Shown: piece after piece, positions 1 through 10,903 of the stretch
Layout: every line of letters starts with the position of its first letter
How positions within the stretch are numbered: position 1 is the stretch's first letter
From: Acidimicrobiales bacterium
GTDB taxonomy: Bacteria > Actinomycetota > Acidimicrobiia > Acidimicrobiales > RAAP-2
DNA: 64,000 nucleotides
Assembly (NCBI GenBank): GCA_025351385.1
Contig: JANXWA010000008.1
Span: forward strand, 1-64,000
Direction of reading: 5' to 3'
Program-made: the position numbers and the translations under genes
Notes under the pieces: model-generated
Told to the model about the DNA's origin: nothing
Databases searched by the model: none
Seen by the model: only the letters and a program-made list of their open reading frames with translations

Positions 1-37
1 AATCCCAAGGTGCCGGGATCGAGACCCGGGCGGCCCA
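1..37 (+). tRNA. 3' fragment of a tRNA gene truncated by the window edge (isotype undetermined; possibly Lys)
   Basis: CCGGG-ATCGAGA-CCCGG forms a 5-bp T-stem with 7-nt loop (13-29), followed by GCGGCCC plus discriminator A; preceded by an AAGGTG variable-region-like stretch. 5' half is outside the window. Confidence 0.5.
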
Positions 38-84
38 CTACGTTTCGATCAATGCAGTGCCGGCGTGCCGGACGAGGAGACCAA

Positions 85-420
85 GTGGCCAGTGGGCACG
101 AATCGAATCACTCGGAAGCGGCTCTCGGCGCATTCCCCCGGAGTGCACTGGAGATCGCTGAGACGATTCCCTCGGGCCAGGTCATGACCTACGGCGATAT
201 CGCCGCCGCCCTCGGGTCGCGAGGGGCGCGCGCGGTGGGCACCGTGATGGCCCGACACGGAGCGAGCGTTGCCTGGTGGCGAGTGATCCACGTCACCGGA
301 CACCCACCACGCGGCCTCGAGGAGAGGGCGCTGGCGCACTACCGGGATGAGGGCACGCCGCTGGATCTCACTGATGACACCTACCGCATCGACCTCGCGC
401 GGGCCCGATACCGACTATGA
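85..420 (+). CDS. Alkyltransferase-like (ATL/MGMT-fold) DNA-binding protein
   Basis: IPSGQVMTYGDIAAALGSRGARAVGTVMARHG matches the Ogt/MGMT wHTH domain; the PCHRV active site is replaced by AWWRV. GTG start chosen because the longer ORF overlaps the tRNA fragment. Confidence 0.8.
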   Translation: MASGHESNHSEAALGAFPRSALEIAETIPSGQVMTYGDIAAALGSRGARAVGTVMARHGASVAWWRVIHVTGHPPRGLEERALAHYRDEGTPLDLTDDTYRIDLARARYRL

Positions 421-598
421 CCGCACGGATTCGTCCGGGTGGCGCGAGACATCGGACGCCGACCACAAGGCTGGTCCCGGTCACCGGGGCCCGCGGCCCG
501 AGGCCCGCCACCCTCTCGCCGGTGCCCTGGCGTGCGGCGGTCCTCGGTGACGACGGCCGGGTCTCCCTCGGCCGCCCGGATCGCCCGGTCGTCGGGTC

Positions 599-1474
599 TT
601 ACCTCTCCGATTGGCCGTCCAGCGTCATCAGCGGACCGTAGAGGTCCGGACGCCGATCGCGGAAGAGTCCAAACGCTCGCCGGTCAACCTCGATCGCGTC
701 CAAGTCGCAGGTTGAGAGTGCGAAACCCTCCGTGGTCCGATCCATCTCCACGCTCACCACTCCCGTGTGGTCGGTGATGAACGAGGTGCCGTAGAAGGTG
801 ATCTCACTCTCGCCGGCGCGCTCGATGCCCACCCGATTGGACGCGACGACCGGGATCATGTTGGCGGCCGAGTGGCCCTGCATCGTTCGGCGCCAATGTC
901 CCGACGAATCGAGGGAGGGGTCCTCGGGTTCCGAGCCGATCGCCGTCGGGAACAGGATCACCTCGGCGCCGCGCAGGGTCAGGATGCGCGCGACCTCCGG
1001 GAACCACTGATCCCAGCAGATGCCGACGCCCACTCGGCAAAATGCCGTCTCGACGGCGTCGAATCCGGTGTCGCCGGGAGTGAAGTAGTACTTCTCCTCG
1101 TAGCCGGGGCCATCGGGAATGTGCGACTTGCGGTACCGGCCCACGATCACGCCGTCGGCGTCGGCCACGGCGACCGAGTTGAAGAAACTTCGTCCGGCCC
1201 GTTCGAAGTACGACACGGGGATGACGACTCCGAGTTCTCTCGCCAGACTCGAGAATCGAGCGACGACGAGCGACTCGTGAAACTCCTCGGCCAAATCGAA
1301 GTTCTTGGGTGACTCCGTCTGACAGAAGTACCGTCCCGCGAACAGTTCTTGGGGCAGGACGACCTGAGCTCCGGCGGACGCGGCGGAGCGAACGAGCGCC
1401 TCGAGCGCCTCGAGATTCTCCGATCGATTCTCGGTGCAGCTCATTTGGGTCGCGGCAAACGTGACGGTACGCAT
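599..1474 (-). CDS. Carbon-nitrogen hydrolase, N-carbamoylputrescine amidase-like
   Basis: Nitrilase fold: LPQELFAGRYF, YRKSHIPDGPGYEEKYYFTPGD, VGVGICWDQWFPE. ATG with upstream AGGAGG. Confidence 0.9.
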   Translation of the reverse strand: MRTVTFAATQMSCTENRSENLEALEALVRSAASAGAQVVLPQELFAGRYFCQTESPKNFDLAEEFHESLVVARFSSLARELGVVIPVSYFERAGRSFFNSVAVADADGVIVGRYRKSHIPDGPGYEEKYYFTPGDTGFDAVETAFCRVGVGICWDQWFPEVARILTLRGAEVILFPTAIGSEPEDPSLDSSGHWRRTMQGHSAANMIPVVASNRVGIERAGESEITFYGTSFITDHTGVVSVEMDRTTEGFALSTCDLDAIEVDRRAFGLFRDRRPDLYGPLMTLDGQSER

Positions 1475-1680
1475 CGGTGCACCTCCTCTTGAGAACTCCG
1501 CCGACGGGGCGATAGTACCTGGGACCTCTGGTCGCACCTTCGAGCCAGCGCCGGCCCCTTGCACGCGCCACAACACCCCTTTTCAAGGGAATGCCGTCCA
1601 TCCCCCCGTTGCGACCGGTCACGGGCGAAAATTGAATCGTTGTGGTGGTCGTCGTGTCGGACTTCTAGCAAGGGAGAAGT

Positions 1681-1851
1681 ATGAGATCTTTCGCACAATT
1701 GCTGAGATTTAAGAAGACCCGGACCGGTGGTTCCATGGTCCCCAACTCGCTGGTCTCCTTCGGGCTCTTGAACGCCGACCAGCAGGCACTCGTCGCCCCG
1801 GCGCTGGTCGCCTCGAGGTTCGAGGAGCGGCCCTACCGAAAGGCCTCGTAG
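1681..1851 (+). CDS. Short hypothetical protein (56 aa)
   Basis: ATG preceded by AAGGGAGAAGT; translation MRSFAQLLRFKKTRTGGSMVPNSLVSFGLLNADQQALVAPALVASRFEERPYRKAS. Absent from the ORF track (below length cutoff). Confidence 0.4.
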   Translation: MRSFAQLLRFKKTRTGGSMVPNSLVSFGLLNADQQALVAPALVASRFEERPYRKAS

Positions 1852-1911
1852 CCGCACCGGTCGGTGGACCGGTGTCAACGGTGCCGGTCGCAACGAATGT
1901 TCCGGCGCCGC

Positions 1912-2172
1912 TCACACCTCCGTCGATCCGCTCGGTCGACGTCGCCCGGGCGGCACCATCGCAGGCGGCGATCGCCGGGGCGGCAAGGTCGCCAGCAACC
2001 TCTCCGTGGCATGGGCGACCGCTCTCACCGCCTCCGCCAAGGCCTCTGAGTCGAGTAGCGGACCCGAAGCGACAGCCCCGACCTTGCGGACATACTGCAA
2101 CGCCGCCGCCTCAACCTCTTCGTGGGTGGCCGGTGGCTCCAGCCCGCGCAACATGGTGATGTTTCTGCACAT
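1912..2172 (-). CDS. DUF2277-like family protein
   Basis: MCRNITMLRGLEPPATHEEVEAAALQYVRKV is characteristic of DUF2277; internal start in the 1912..2655 ORF. Confidence 0.8.
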   Translation of the reverse strand: MCRNITMLRGLEPPATHEEVEAAALQYVRKVGAVASGPLLDSEALAEAVRAVAHATERLLATLPPRRSPPAMVPPGRRRPSGSTEV

Positions 2173-2289
2173 GGCACACGGTAGGCCACTCACGATCCCC
2201 GACGCCGTGCCACGTCGGTCACCTGGCGTCGTCACCGTACGTGACATCGGCACGGCACGATTAACGGACGCGCAACCTAGGGTAAACCC

Positions 2290-2772
2290 ATGGTGAGCGA
2301 GCGCCTCGAGGTGCAACGGACAATCAACGCCGAGCCTTCGGCGATATTCGACGTCCTGCGCGACCCGCGAGGCCACGTCACGATCGACAGCTCGGGGATG
2401 CTGATGGACGCTTCTGGCGACATTGTCGGCGCGGTCGGCGACCAGTTCGTCGTGCACATGGACCGAGAGGCCCTGAACGACTATCCGTTGGGACGCTACG
2501 ACGTAACCGTCACGATCACGAGGTACGTCCCCGACTCCGAGATCGCCTGGACGATCCTCGGCCGAATCCGCCCTCCGATGGGCCACGTCTACGGATACCG
2601 ACTCGAGCCCATCGAGGGCGCCACGCTGGTCACGTCGTACTATGACTGGTCCCAATCCGATCCGGTCTGGCGCGACGCTGGCGTCTTCCCCGTCATCTCC
2701 GAGGCCGCGCTACGCGCGACCCTCGGCATCCTCGCTCGCACCGTCGCGCACGGCCACGACACTGCCATCTGA
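2290..2772 (+). CDS. SRPBCC / polyketide cyclase-like protein
   Basis: VQRTINAEPSAIFDVLRDPRGHVTIDSSGML, SRPBCC N-terminal pattern. Confidence 0.75.
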   Translation: MVSERLEVQRTINAEPSAIFDVLRDPRGHVTIDSSGMLMDASGDIVGAVGDQFVVHMDREALNDYPLGRYDVTVTITRYVPDSEIAWTILGRIRPPMGHVYGYRLEPIEGATLVTSYYDWSQSDPVWRDAGVFPVISEAALRATLGILARTVAHGHDTAI

Positions 2773-2845
2773 CCTCCGAGACTGGTAAGTAGTCGCGAAG
2801 CCGAGGGTCGACGAGGTCCCAATCTCGCTATGGAAGGATTGCGCG

Positions 2846-3757
2846 ATGCACGATGTCCACCTTCGCGTCGGCACCTTCACGCCGTCGCTACTGATCCACG
2901 TGGCTCGAGGTGACGGGGTCCTGCGGCGCGCCGGTCTCGAGGTCGAGGAATGCTCGGTCGCCTCGTCACCGGCGCAGTTTCTCTCACTCGAGGCCGGAGA
3001 ACTCGACCTCGCACTGACCAGTCCCGACAACGTCCTCGCGTACCGTTTCCTGTCCCAGAACCCGCTCAACCGAAACCTCCCCGTCGAGATCCTCTGCGCC
3101 ATTGACCGGGGGCTCGGACTCTCTCTGGTGCTCGGCCCGTCGGTCGGCTCGGTCGAAGAGGTGCGAGGTGCAGTCGTCGGCGTCGACGTTGCCCAATCGG
3201 GATTCGCCTTCATCGCGTACGAACTCCTGGAGCGCGCCGGTCTGGCCCCGGGGGAGTACGTGGTCGAAGCCCTCGGGTCGACACCGCGCAGGGCCTCGGC
3301 GCTCATTGCCGGCGACTGCGCGGCCACGGTCCTGAACGCCGGCAACGAACTTCGCGCCGTCGGAGCCGAGTGCACCGTCGTGAGCGAGGTCACGCTGATC
3401 GGTCCCTACCTCGGCACCGTCGTGGCCGCGCTCGCGTCCGACGACCCTCGAGTCGACGAGTCCCGACGGCGATTCACCGACGCATTGCTCGAGACCGCTC
3501 GCGACGTCGTCGAACGGCGGCGCGACGCTCAGGTCGTCGACGCGGCCGTGTCACTGCTCGGCCTCGACGAGGTCCAGGCTCGCGCGCACCTCGAACGAAT
3601 GACCTCGCGCGTCACGGGACTCGTACCCGACGGGTTCGTCGACCGTGCGTCGATGGCAACGTTGGTCCAATTGCGCCGTCGGTACGTGCCAACGACCGAA
3701 CTGGACTCCATTCTCGACTCGCTGGGTGACGTCGTCAACCGTCGAGCGTTGGCGTGA
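2846..3757 (+). CDS. NMT1/THI5-like substrate-binding-fold protein
   Basis: LEVEECSVASSPAQFLSLEAGELDLALTSPDNVLAYR resembles NMT1/SsuA-type SBPs; no evident signal peptide. Confidence 0.7.
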   Translation: MHDVHLRVGTFTPSLLIHVARGDGVLRRAGLEVEECSVASSPAQFLSLEAGELDLALTSPDNVLAYRFLSQNPLNRNLPVEILCAIDRGLGLSLVLGPSVGSVEEVRGAVVGVDVAQSGFAFIAYELLERAGLAPGEYVVEALGSTPRRASALIAGDCAATVLNAGNELRAVGAECTVVSEVTLIGPYLGTVVAALASDDPRVDESRRRFTDALLETARDVVERRRDAQVVDAAVSLLGLDEVQARAHLERMTSRVTGLVPDGFVDRASMATLVQLRRRYVPTTELDSILDSLGDVVNRRALA

Positions 3758-3896
3758 CGCCGATCGGTGGCACTCGAAGGGGAAACCGCCAGCACCGGCC
3801 TTGAAAAATTCTCAGTCCGGTCGTTCAGCCCACCTCGGTAATCTGTCGAATACCCCGGCGCGCGTAGTCGGCGTCGTGGGCGCGGGAGGGGACTGG

Positions 3897-5426
3897 ATGA
3901 ACGAGGCTCGAAGTAGTTCCGACATCGACTCCAGCAAGACCGACGCCCTGCTCTACCAGCGACCCGTCTGGGGCCCGTTCATCGGCGGCACGTTCGTCGA
4001 CGTCGGTAACGCCGAGACCTTTGAGGTCCTCGAAGCGGTGAATGGACGGCCCCTCGCCCGGATGGTGGCCGCCACCGACGAGATCGTCGATCGAGCGGTG
4101 ATGGACTCGAGGTCGGCCTACGAGGACGTCTGGCGATACCTCTCGCCAAAGGAGCGGGGCGCTCTCATGCGTCAGGTCGCCGCGCACATCCGCGATCACG
4201 CCGACGAGCTCGGTGAACTCTGCGCCCGCGAGGTTGGCAAGCCCAAGCGTGACGCCCTACGGGTCGATGTCGTATCGTGCCACTCCAGCTTCGACTACTA
4301 CGCAGGCATCGCCGAGAGCATCCACGGGGAGATCCTGGACCAGGGTCCGATCGAGGCCCGGGTCGTCTACGAGCCCTACGGCGTCGTCGCGGCGATACTC
4401 CCCTTCAACTGGCCCCCGATCCACTTCTCGAAGAAGTGCGCCCCGGCGCTGGCCGTGGGCAACACCGTGGTAATCAAGCCCGGCGAGCAGGCACCGTTGA
4501 CGGTGATGCGCCTCGTCGAGATCGCCAACGAGGTGCTGCCGCCCGGAGTGATTAACGCCGTCGGCGGCATTGGCGCCGGCGCCGCGCTGGCCTCGCACCG
4601 GCGCGTGGAGCGGATCTCCTTCACCGGGGCGACCGCGACCGGACGCAAGGTCATGGAGAGCGCCGCGAAGAACCTCACCTACGCCACGTTGGAGCTGGGG
4701 GGCAAGAACGCCCTGCTCGTCCTCGACGACGCCGACCTCGACGACGCGGTCGCCATCGCGATCGAGGGGATGTTCTACAACCAGGGCGAGGCCTGCACGT
4801 CGACGTCGCGAATCCTGGTGCACGAATCGCTCTACGACGAATTCGCCCATCGATTCGTTGACGCGACCTCGCGGCTAGTGGTCGGTCATCCGTTGGACGC
4901 CAGGACCGACATCGGCCCGCTGGTCGACGACCGCCAACGTCAGCGCGTGCTGCACTACGCCCGACTGGGCGTCGAAGAGGGCGCGACGCTCCTCTTCGAC
5001 GGTGCCGTGCCCGACGATCCGGCGTTCGAGGGCGGCTTCTTCGTCGCTCCAACCGTGCTGGGCGACGTCACCTCGGCCATGGCCGTGGCGCGCGACGAGA
5101 TCTTCGGACCGGTCGCCTGTCTCATGCGCTTCACGAGCGACGACGAGGCCGTCGCGATCGCCAACGACACGGACTACGGACTCACGGCGGCCATCTGCAC
5201 CCGTGACGAGGTCCGGGCTAGCCGGCTGGCCGAACGACTCGAGGTCGGCATGGTCTTCGTCAACAACTACACGCGGCGCAACTTCATAGGTTCACCCTTC
5301 GGAGGCGTGAAGGGAAGTGGCTACGGTCGCGAATACGGACCTGAGACGCTCCACGAGTTCGTCCGGGCGAAAAACGTCCGCTATCCCTCGGGCCGCGGCG
5401 CCATTCCGGGCTGGCCTCCCCAGTAG
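3897..5426 (+). CDS. Aldehyde dehydrogenase family protein
   Basis: PFNWPPIHFSKKCAPALAVGNTVVIKPGEQAPLT, ISFTGATATGRKVM, ELGGKNALLVLDDAD, NQGEACTSTSRILV. ATG at 3897 after GGAGGGGAC. Confidence 0.93.
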   Translation: MNEARSSSDIDSSKTDALLYQRPVWGPFIGGTFVDVGNAETFEVLEAVNGRPLARMVAATDEIVDRAVMDSRSAYEDVWRYLSPKERGALMRQVAAHIRDHADELGELCAREVGKPKRDALRVDVVSCHSSFDYYAGIAESIHGEILDQGPIEARVVYEPYGVVAAILPFNWPPIHFSKKCAPALAVGNTVVIKPGEQAPLTVMRLVEIANEVLPPGVINAVGGIGAGAALASHRRVERISFTGATATGRKVMESAAKNLTYATLELGGKNALLVLDDADLDDAVAIAIEGMFYNQGEACTSTSRILVHESLYDEFAHRFVDATSRLVVGHPLDARTDIGPLVDDRQRQRVLHYARLGVEEGATLLFDGAVPDDPAFEGGFFVAPTVLGDVTSAMAVARDEIFGPVACLMRFTSDDEAVAIANDTDYGLTAAICTRDEVRASRLAERLEVGMVFVNNYTRRNFIGSPFGGVKGSGYGREYGPETLHEFVRAKNVRYPSGRGAIPGWPPQ

Positions 5427-5774
5427 AGCGGTCGGCGGCGCGGGTCCGCACTGTCGGGCTGAGCGCTCCACCACACATGATCACCTCATCCATCTCCACC
5501 ACTTCGCCCCGGGCCGATGCAATGCGACCTCTATCCAGCTCGCCCGACGGACCTGCGCATCGGACCGTGTCGTCATCGACCTCGCCCAATGCGCCAGCCC
5601 CGCGCCGCTTCTCGTCACACCAACGCCGATCCCGGTCCTCCGCTAGGGTCGCGAAGCCCCTAGTTCTCTGGTCCGGCGACGATTCGGACCGGCAATCTGG
5701 CGATTTCGAACGGTTCGCGCGTGGGACCTCCGCTCGGGGCCGTAGGCTGAGCAGAAGTAATAAGGAGGCCCGCA

Positions 5775-5975
5775 GTGGCAACAGGAACAGTGAAGTGGTT
5801 TAACGACGAGAAGGGCTTCGGATTCATCGAGGTCGCCGGTCAGCCGGACGTCTTTGCCCACTACTCAGAAATTCAGGGCGAAGGTCGCAAGACCCTCGTC
5901 GAAGGACAGTCAGTCGAGTTCGACATCGAGCAAGGCCAGAAGGGCCCGACCGCCAAGCGCGTTCAGCCTCGCTGA
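5775..5975 (+). CDS. cspA: Cold shock protein, CspA family
   Basis: [30 protein letters not shown] (RNP1/RNP2 motifs); GTG start preceded by AAGGAGG. Confidence 0.95.
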   Translation: MATGTVKWFNDEKGFGFIEVAGQPDVFAHYSEIQGEGRKTLVEGQSVEFDIEQGQKGPTAKRVQPR

Positions 5976-5978
5976 GTA

Positions 5979-5998
5979 CTCTCGGCGTTCGCCGAGAG
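5979..5998 (+). terminator. Short stem-loop immediately downstream of cspA
   Basis: CTCTCGGCG-TT-CGCCGAGAG inverted repeat; no clear U-tract. Confidence 0.5.
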
Positions 5999-6059
5999 CC
6001 CAGACACCTCGATCCTGACTGCACACCAGTCAAGAAGCTGAGAGTGTCACCCCTTCGCT

Positions 6060-6103
6060 CTTGACGACCTGAGCAACGCGCGTGCGTTGCTCAGGTCGTC
6101 AAG
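6060..6103. terminator. Perfect 20-bp stem-loop between convergent genes
   Basis: CTTGACGACCTGAGCAACGC-GCGT-GCGTTGCTCAGGTCGTCAAG, between cspA (+) and the alpha/beta hydrolase (-). Confidence 0.65.
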
Positions 6104-6148
6104 CAGACAATCCGCCTATCGACCGCGACGGCTCACGTCCCGATGCTG

Positions 6149-7012
6149 TCAGCGCAGGAAGTCGACGAGGAGCCCGCTCAACTGCTCCGCTCCCTGGACG
6201 GGTATCCAATGGCCGACGCCCTCGATGCGCTCATAGCGCCACGTTCCGTCGACGAGGCTCGACGAGCCGGTCATCTGCGCCTCGGTGAGCAACTGGTCGG
6301 CGCTGCTCCACACGCCCATCGTCGGGCACGTGACGTGGGGGAATTCGAATGCCGCACGGTCACGGTGGAACGTCGCGGGCTCGATGTTGGCCCGGTACCA
6401 GTTGAATCCGGCCGTCAGTGCCCCGGGACGAGACAGGTCCGCGATCTGTCGCTCCACGTACGGGTCCGCGTCGACACCGACGCCACCATCGGCCCAGCGA
6501 CGGAAGAGCTCCCAGTCGTCCTGCGCCAAGCCCGCTTCAGCGACACCGGGGAATTGGAACCACAGCATGTACCACGACAGTTGGCGCTGTGCGAGGCCCG
6601 CCTCCGGCCAAGTGCCGGGGTGGCCCACCGAGACCGCGACGAGCCTCGCCACGCGGTCGGGGACGAACGTGGCGAACAGCCACGCGACAGCCGCCCCCCA
6701 ATCGTGCCCCACCACATCGGCACGCTCGACCTGCAGCGCGTCCATGACGCCCGCGACGTCGCCGACGATGTGGGCCAGTCCATACTGCTCGACGTCCTCG
6801 GGCCGGTCGCTCTCGCCGAACCCCCGCAAGTCGGGGGCGATGACGCGGTGTCCGGAGCGAGCGAGCGCCTCCATCTGCGGGCCCCACAGGTGCCACGAGT
6901 CGGGCCATCCGTGTAAGAGCACGACCGGAGGGCCGCTGCCGGCCTCGGCGACGTTGAGGGTCAGCTCGCCGACCTTGATGCGCTGCTCCGTCACTTCGAA
7001 CTCAGCGGTCAC
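6149..7012 (-). CDS. Alpha/beta hydrolase, epoxide hydrolase-like
   Basis: VVLLHGWPDSWHLWGPQMEALARSGHRVIAPDLRGFGESDRP, VVGHDWGAAVAW, GVGHWIPVQGAEQL. Confidence 0.92.
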   Translation of the reverse strand: MTAEFEVTEQRIKVGELTLNVAEAGSGPPVVLLHGWPDSWHLWGPQMEALARSGHRVIAPDLRGFGESDRPEDVEQYGLAHIVGDVAGVMDALQVERADVVGHDWGAAVAWLFATFVPDRVARLVAVSVGHPGTWPEAGLAQRQLSWYMLWFQFPGVAEAGLAQDDWELFRRWADGGVGVDADPYVERQIADLSRPGALTAGFNWYRANIEPATFHRDRAAFEFPHVTCPTMGVWSSADQLLTEAQMTGSSSLVDGTWRYERIEGVGHWIPVQGAEQLSGLLVDFLR

Positions 7013-7027
7013 ATGGACCTCCCTTGA

Positions 7028-8431
7028 TCATTCGGCGCTACCCATGTCGGCGAGCAGGCGCGTCGCGTTGACCCTCGCCAGATCGGCAGTCTCGAGGTAG
7101 CGGTTGACGGCGACCTGCATCTCCGGTTCTCCCAGGTGTTCCGCGATCCCGCGAACTCCGTTCAGCCGGGACCCCTCGATCCACGCGGCGATCTGGGGAA
7201 CCTTGTTCCACCGGGTCTGGGCCCGGCCGTTCACCGAAAACCCGCGCAACCAGTCGTTCGCGGTCGTCGGATATCGGTTCGGCGGGCAGAGATGGCTCTT
7301 CTGCGCATCATCGATCGGCAATGACTCGATGAACCCGACGAGGGCCGAGTTGAAGGACGGCTGGCATGTACGCATCGGCTGCACCGTGATTCGATTCGAC
7401 TCGAACATGGGGCGGTCCGGCGACGTCGTCAGGCCCTCGGCGGTGCAGTCGATGTGCACCTGCCCGGCGTCGGTCGGGATCTCGCCATGTTCAAGCATGA
7501 TCCGTGCAGGGCCGATCGCAAGGACTCGGCCCATCCGGACCACGTGCTCGATTAGACGCAGGGCCCCGAGTTCGGCGTTACTAATCGTGGCGCATCGGTA
7601 CATGGTCGGATCGACGTCAGGGTCGATCCGCACGAGCTGTCCGCTCGCCTCCAGACGACGAAAGAGGTCGGCCAGGTCGTCAGCGCGAGCGACGGCCTCC
7701 ATGTGCAACGAGATCCCGTCCATCAGCTTGCCGACCATTTCTAGCGGCTGCGTGAACGCCCGGTCCTGCATCCAGGCGTCGCGCGGGCGGATCCAACGGA
7801 TCGCCTCGGGTGCGACGCCGTTGTCCAACAGCCAGTTGCACGCGTCCATCGCCGTCTTGCCGGCGCCGATGATGGTGTAGCCACTCGCTGGATTGGATAG
7901 CCCGACGAGATCGTTGATCGGGAGGCAGGTGACGCCGTCCTCGACGCGAAAGGACCGTGCGTGGGTCTTGGGGATCGACGCCTCGAGGTACGTCGCATCA
8001 ACGACCTTGCGTCGCACGCGCACCTCCGTCGTCTCACCAGTCAGACGCGAGACGCACGTATGCACACGAGACCAGTCGCCCTTGTAGTCACACAAGGAAA
8101 AGAAACGCACTCGGTCCGACGCCCGCAGGTTCTCGAGGACCTGGAAGAAGTAGTCGCAGATCTCGCTAGCCGTCGCACGCTGGTAGAAGCCGGCGTTCGG
8201 TCCCGACCCGTCGATGCGGTCCTCGCCGAGCACCCGCGAGTTGACCCCGTAAAAGGCCGAGGGCTGGTGCAAGCGGACGAACGGATAGGCGTCGAGCCAA
8301 TGACCGCCCGGACTGTGGCGTCGGTCAACCAGCACGATGTCGGCGTCTGATGAGGCGTGCAGAGAATCAGCCAACGCCATTCCCGCCGTTCCCGCCCCGA
8401 TAACCAAGTAATCGGTCTCGATCTGGCCCAT
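7028..8431 (-). CDS. FAD/NAD(P)-binding oxidoreductase
   Basis: N-terminal DYLVIGAGTAGMALADSL Rossmann motif and YTIIGAGKTAMDACNWL second nucleotide-binding motif. Confidence 0.8.
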   Translation of the reverse strand: MGQIETDYLVIGAGTAGMALADSLHASSDADIVLVDRRHSPGGHWLDAYPFVRLHQPSAFYGVNSRVLGEDRIDGSGPNAGFYQRATASEICDYFFQVLENLRASDRVRFFSLCDYKGDWSRVHTCVSRLTGETTEVRVRRKVVDATYLEASIPKTHARSFRVEDGVTCLPINDLVGLSNPASGYTIIGAGKTAMDACNWLLDNGVAPEAIRWIRPRDAWMQDRAFTQPLEMVGKLMDGISLHMEAVARADDLADLFRRLEASGQLVRIDPDVDPTMYRCATISNAELGALRLIEHVVRMGRVLAIGPARIMLEHGEIPTDAGQVHIDCTAEGLTTSPDRPMFESNRITVQPMRTCQPSFNSALVGFIESLPIDDAQKSHLCPPNRYPTTANDWLRGFSVNGRAQTRWNKVPQIAAWIEGSRLNGVRGIAEHLGEPEMQVAVNRYLETADLARVNATRLLADMGSAE

Positions 8432-8631
8432 TGCCGGACATTAGCAATGCACGCTCGCCGTCCACGACCGGAGCAATAGATTGGATGGATACCCCGTGTG
8501 CAGACCTCCGACCGTCTCGACAGCGTCCGACTCGGCATCGGGCGCTCATTGAGCAGACCCCCCGAGCGGTGCCACGGCACGCTTGTCGGACCCGGTCGAA
8601 GTGGTCGGGCGACGTTCGAACGTCGACACCC

Positions 8632-10092
<1,461 letters not shown>

Positions 10093-10237
10093 TTCCGGCC
10101 GCCACTTCCGGGCGTGCGACATGGCGATGTCTGAAGAACCCTCACCCGATGGGACCTTCGCCACTGGCGACCCGAGAGCCAGGGACGGATAATGGGGGCT
10201 AGACGGTCACCCGAGTGAGGTGATGGAAGGACGAGCG

Positions 10238-10903
10238 ATGACCGACGCCTCATCCGCTTCGACCGGCGTCGGCCGTGGGCGGAGCGTCCGGGGCGACCAC
10301 TGGTCGCTGCGGCCCTACCCGAGCGAGTTGGCCAGCGACGTCGTGACCGACCAGGGCGTCATCTTGCACCTGCGCCCGATCCGGTCCGAGGACGCTGACC
10401 TGCTGGTCCGGTTCCATCGGGGACTGTCGCCCGACTCGATCTACCGTCGGTACTTCTCGATCCACCCCGAGCTCTCCGACGCCGAGGTCCGCCACCTCAC
10501 CCAGGTCGACTACGTCGACCGTTTCGCCTTCATCGTCGAGACCGGCGACGCCCTGGTGGGCGTCGGGCGCTTCGACCGAGTCCCCAACACGACCACGGCC
10601 GAGGTCGCCTTCATCGTCGCCGACGAGTACCAGCACCAGGGCATTGGCCTCCTGCTGCTCGACCACCTCGCCGACGAGGCGTGGTCGCTCGGCATCACGA
10701 ACTTCACGGCCGAGACCCAGTCCGACAACCGCAGCATGATGGGGGTCTTCAAGGCCTCCGGCTTCCCCGTCTCGAGCCGGTTCGAGGGCGACGCGATCAC
10801 CGCGTGCTTCCCGATCCAGCCGACCGACGAGAGCCGGGCGAGCCGCACGGGCCGTGAGGACCGCATCAGGGACGCCGGCCGTCGACGCGGGGACCGCTCC
10901 TGA
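10238..10903 (+). CDS. GNAT N-acetyltransferase, Pat/PatZ-like catalytic domain
   Basis: ILHLRPIRSEDADLLVRFHRGLSPDSIYRRYFSIHPELS...VDYVDRFAFIVE...AEVAFIVADEYQHQGIGLLLLDHLADEA; resembles the GNAT domain of Pat/PatZ lysine acetyltransferases. Confidence 0.85.
   Translation: MTDASSASTGVGRGRSVRGDHWSLRPYPSELASDVVTDQGVILHLRPIRSEDADLLVRFHRGLSPDSIYRRYFSIHPELSDAEVRHLTQVDYVDRFAFIVETGDALVGVGRFDRVPNTTTAEVAFIVADEYQHQGIGLLLLDHLADEAWSLGITNFTAETQSDNRSMMGVFKASGFPVSSRFEGDAITACFPIQPTDESRASRTGREDRIRDAGRRRGDRS

Noticed and set aside
5284-5781. 165-aa minus-strand ORF between the aldehyde dehydrogenase and cspA genes
   Set aside because: No motif, overlaps the 3' end of the aldehyde dehydrogenase; likely spurious.
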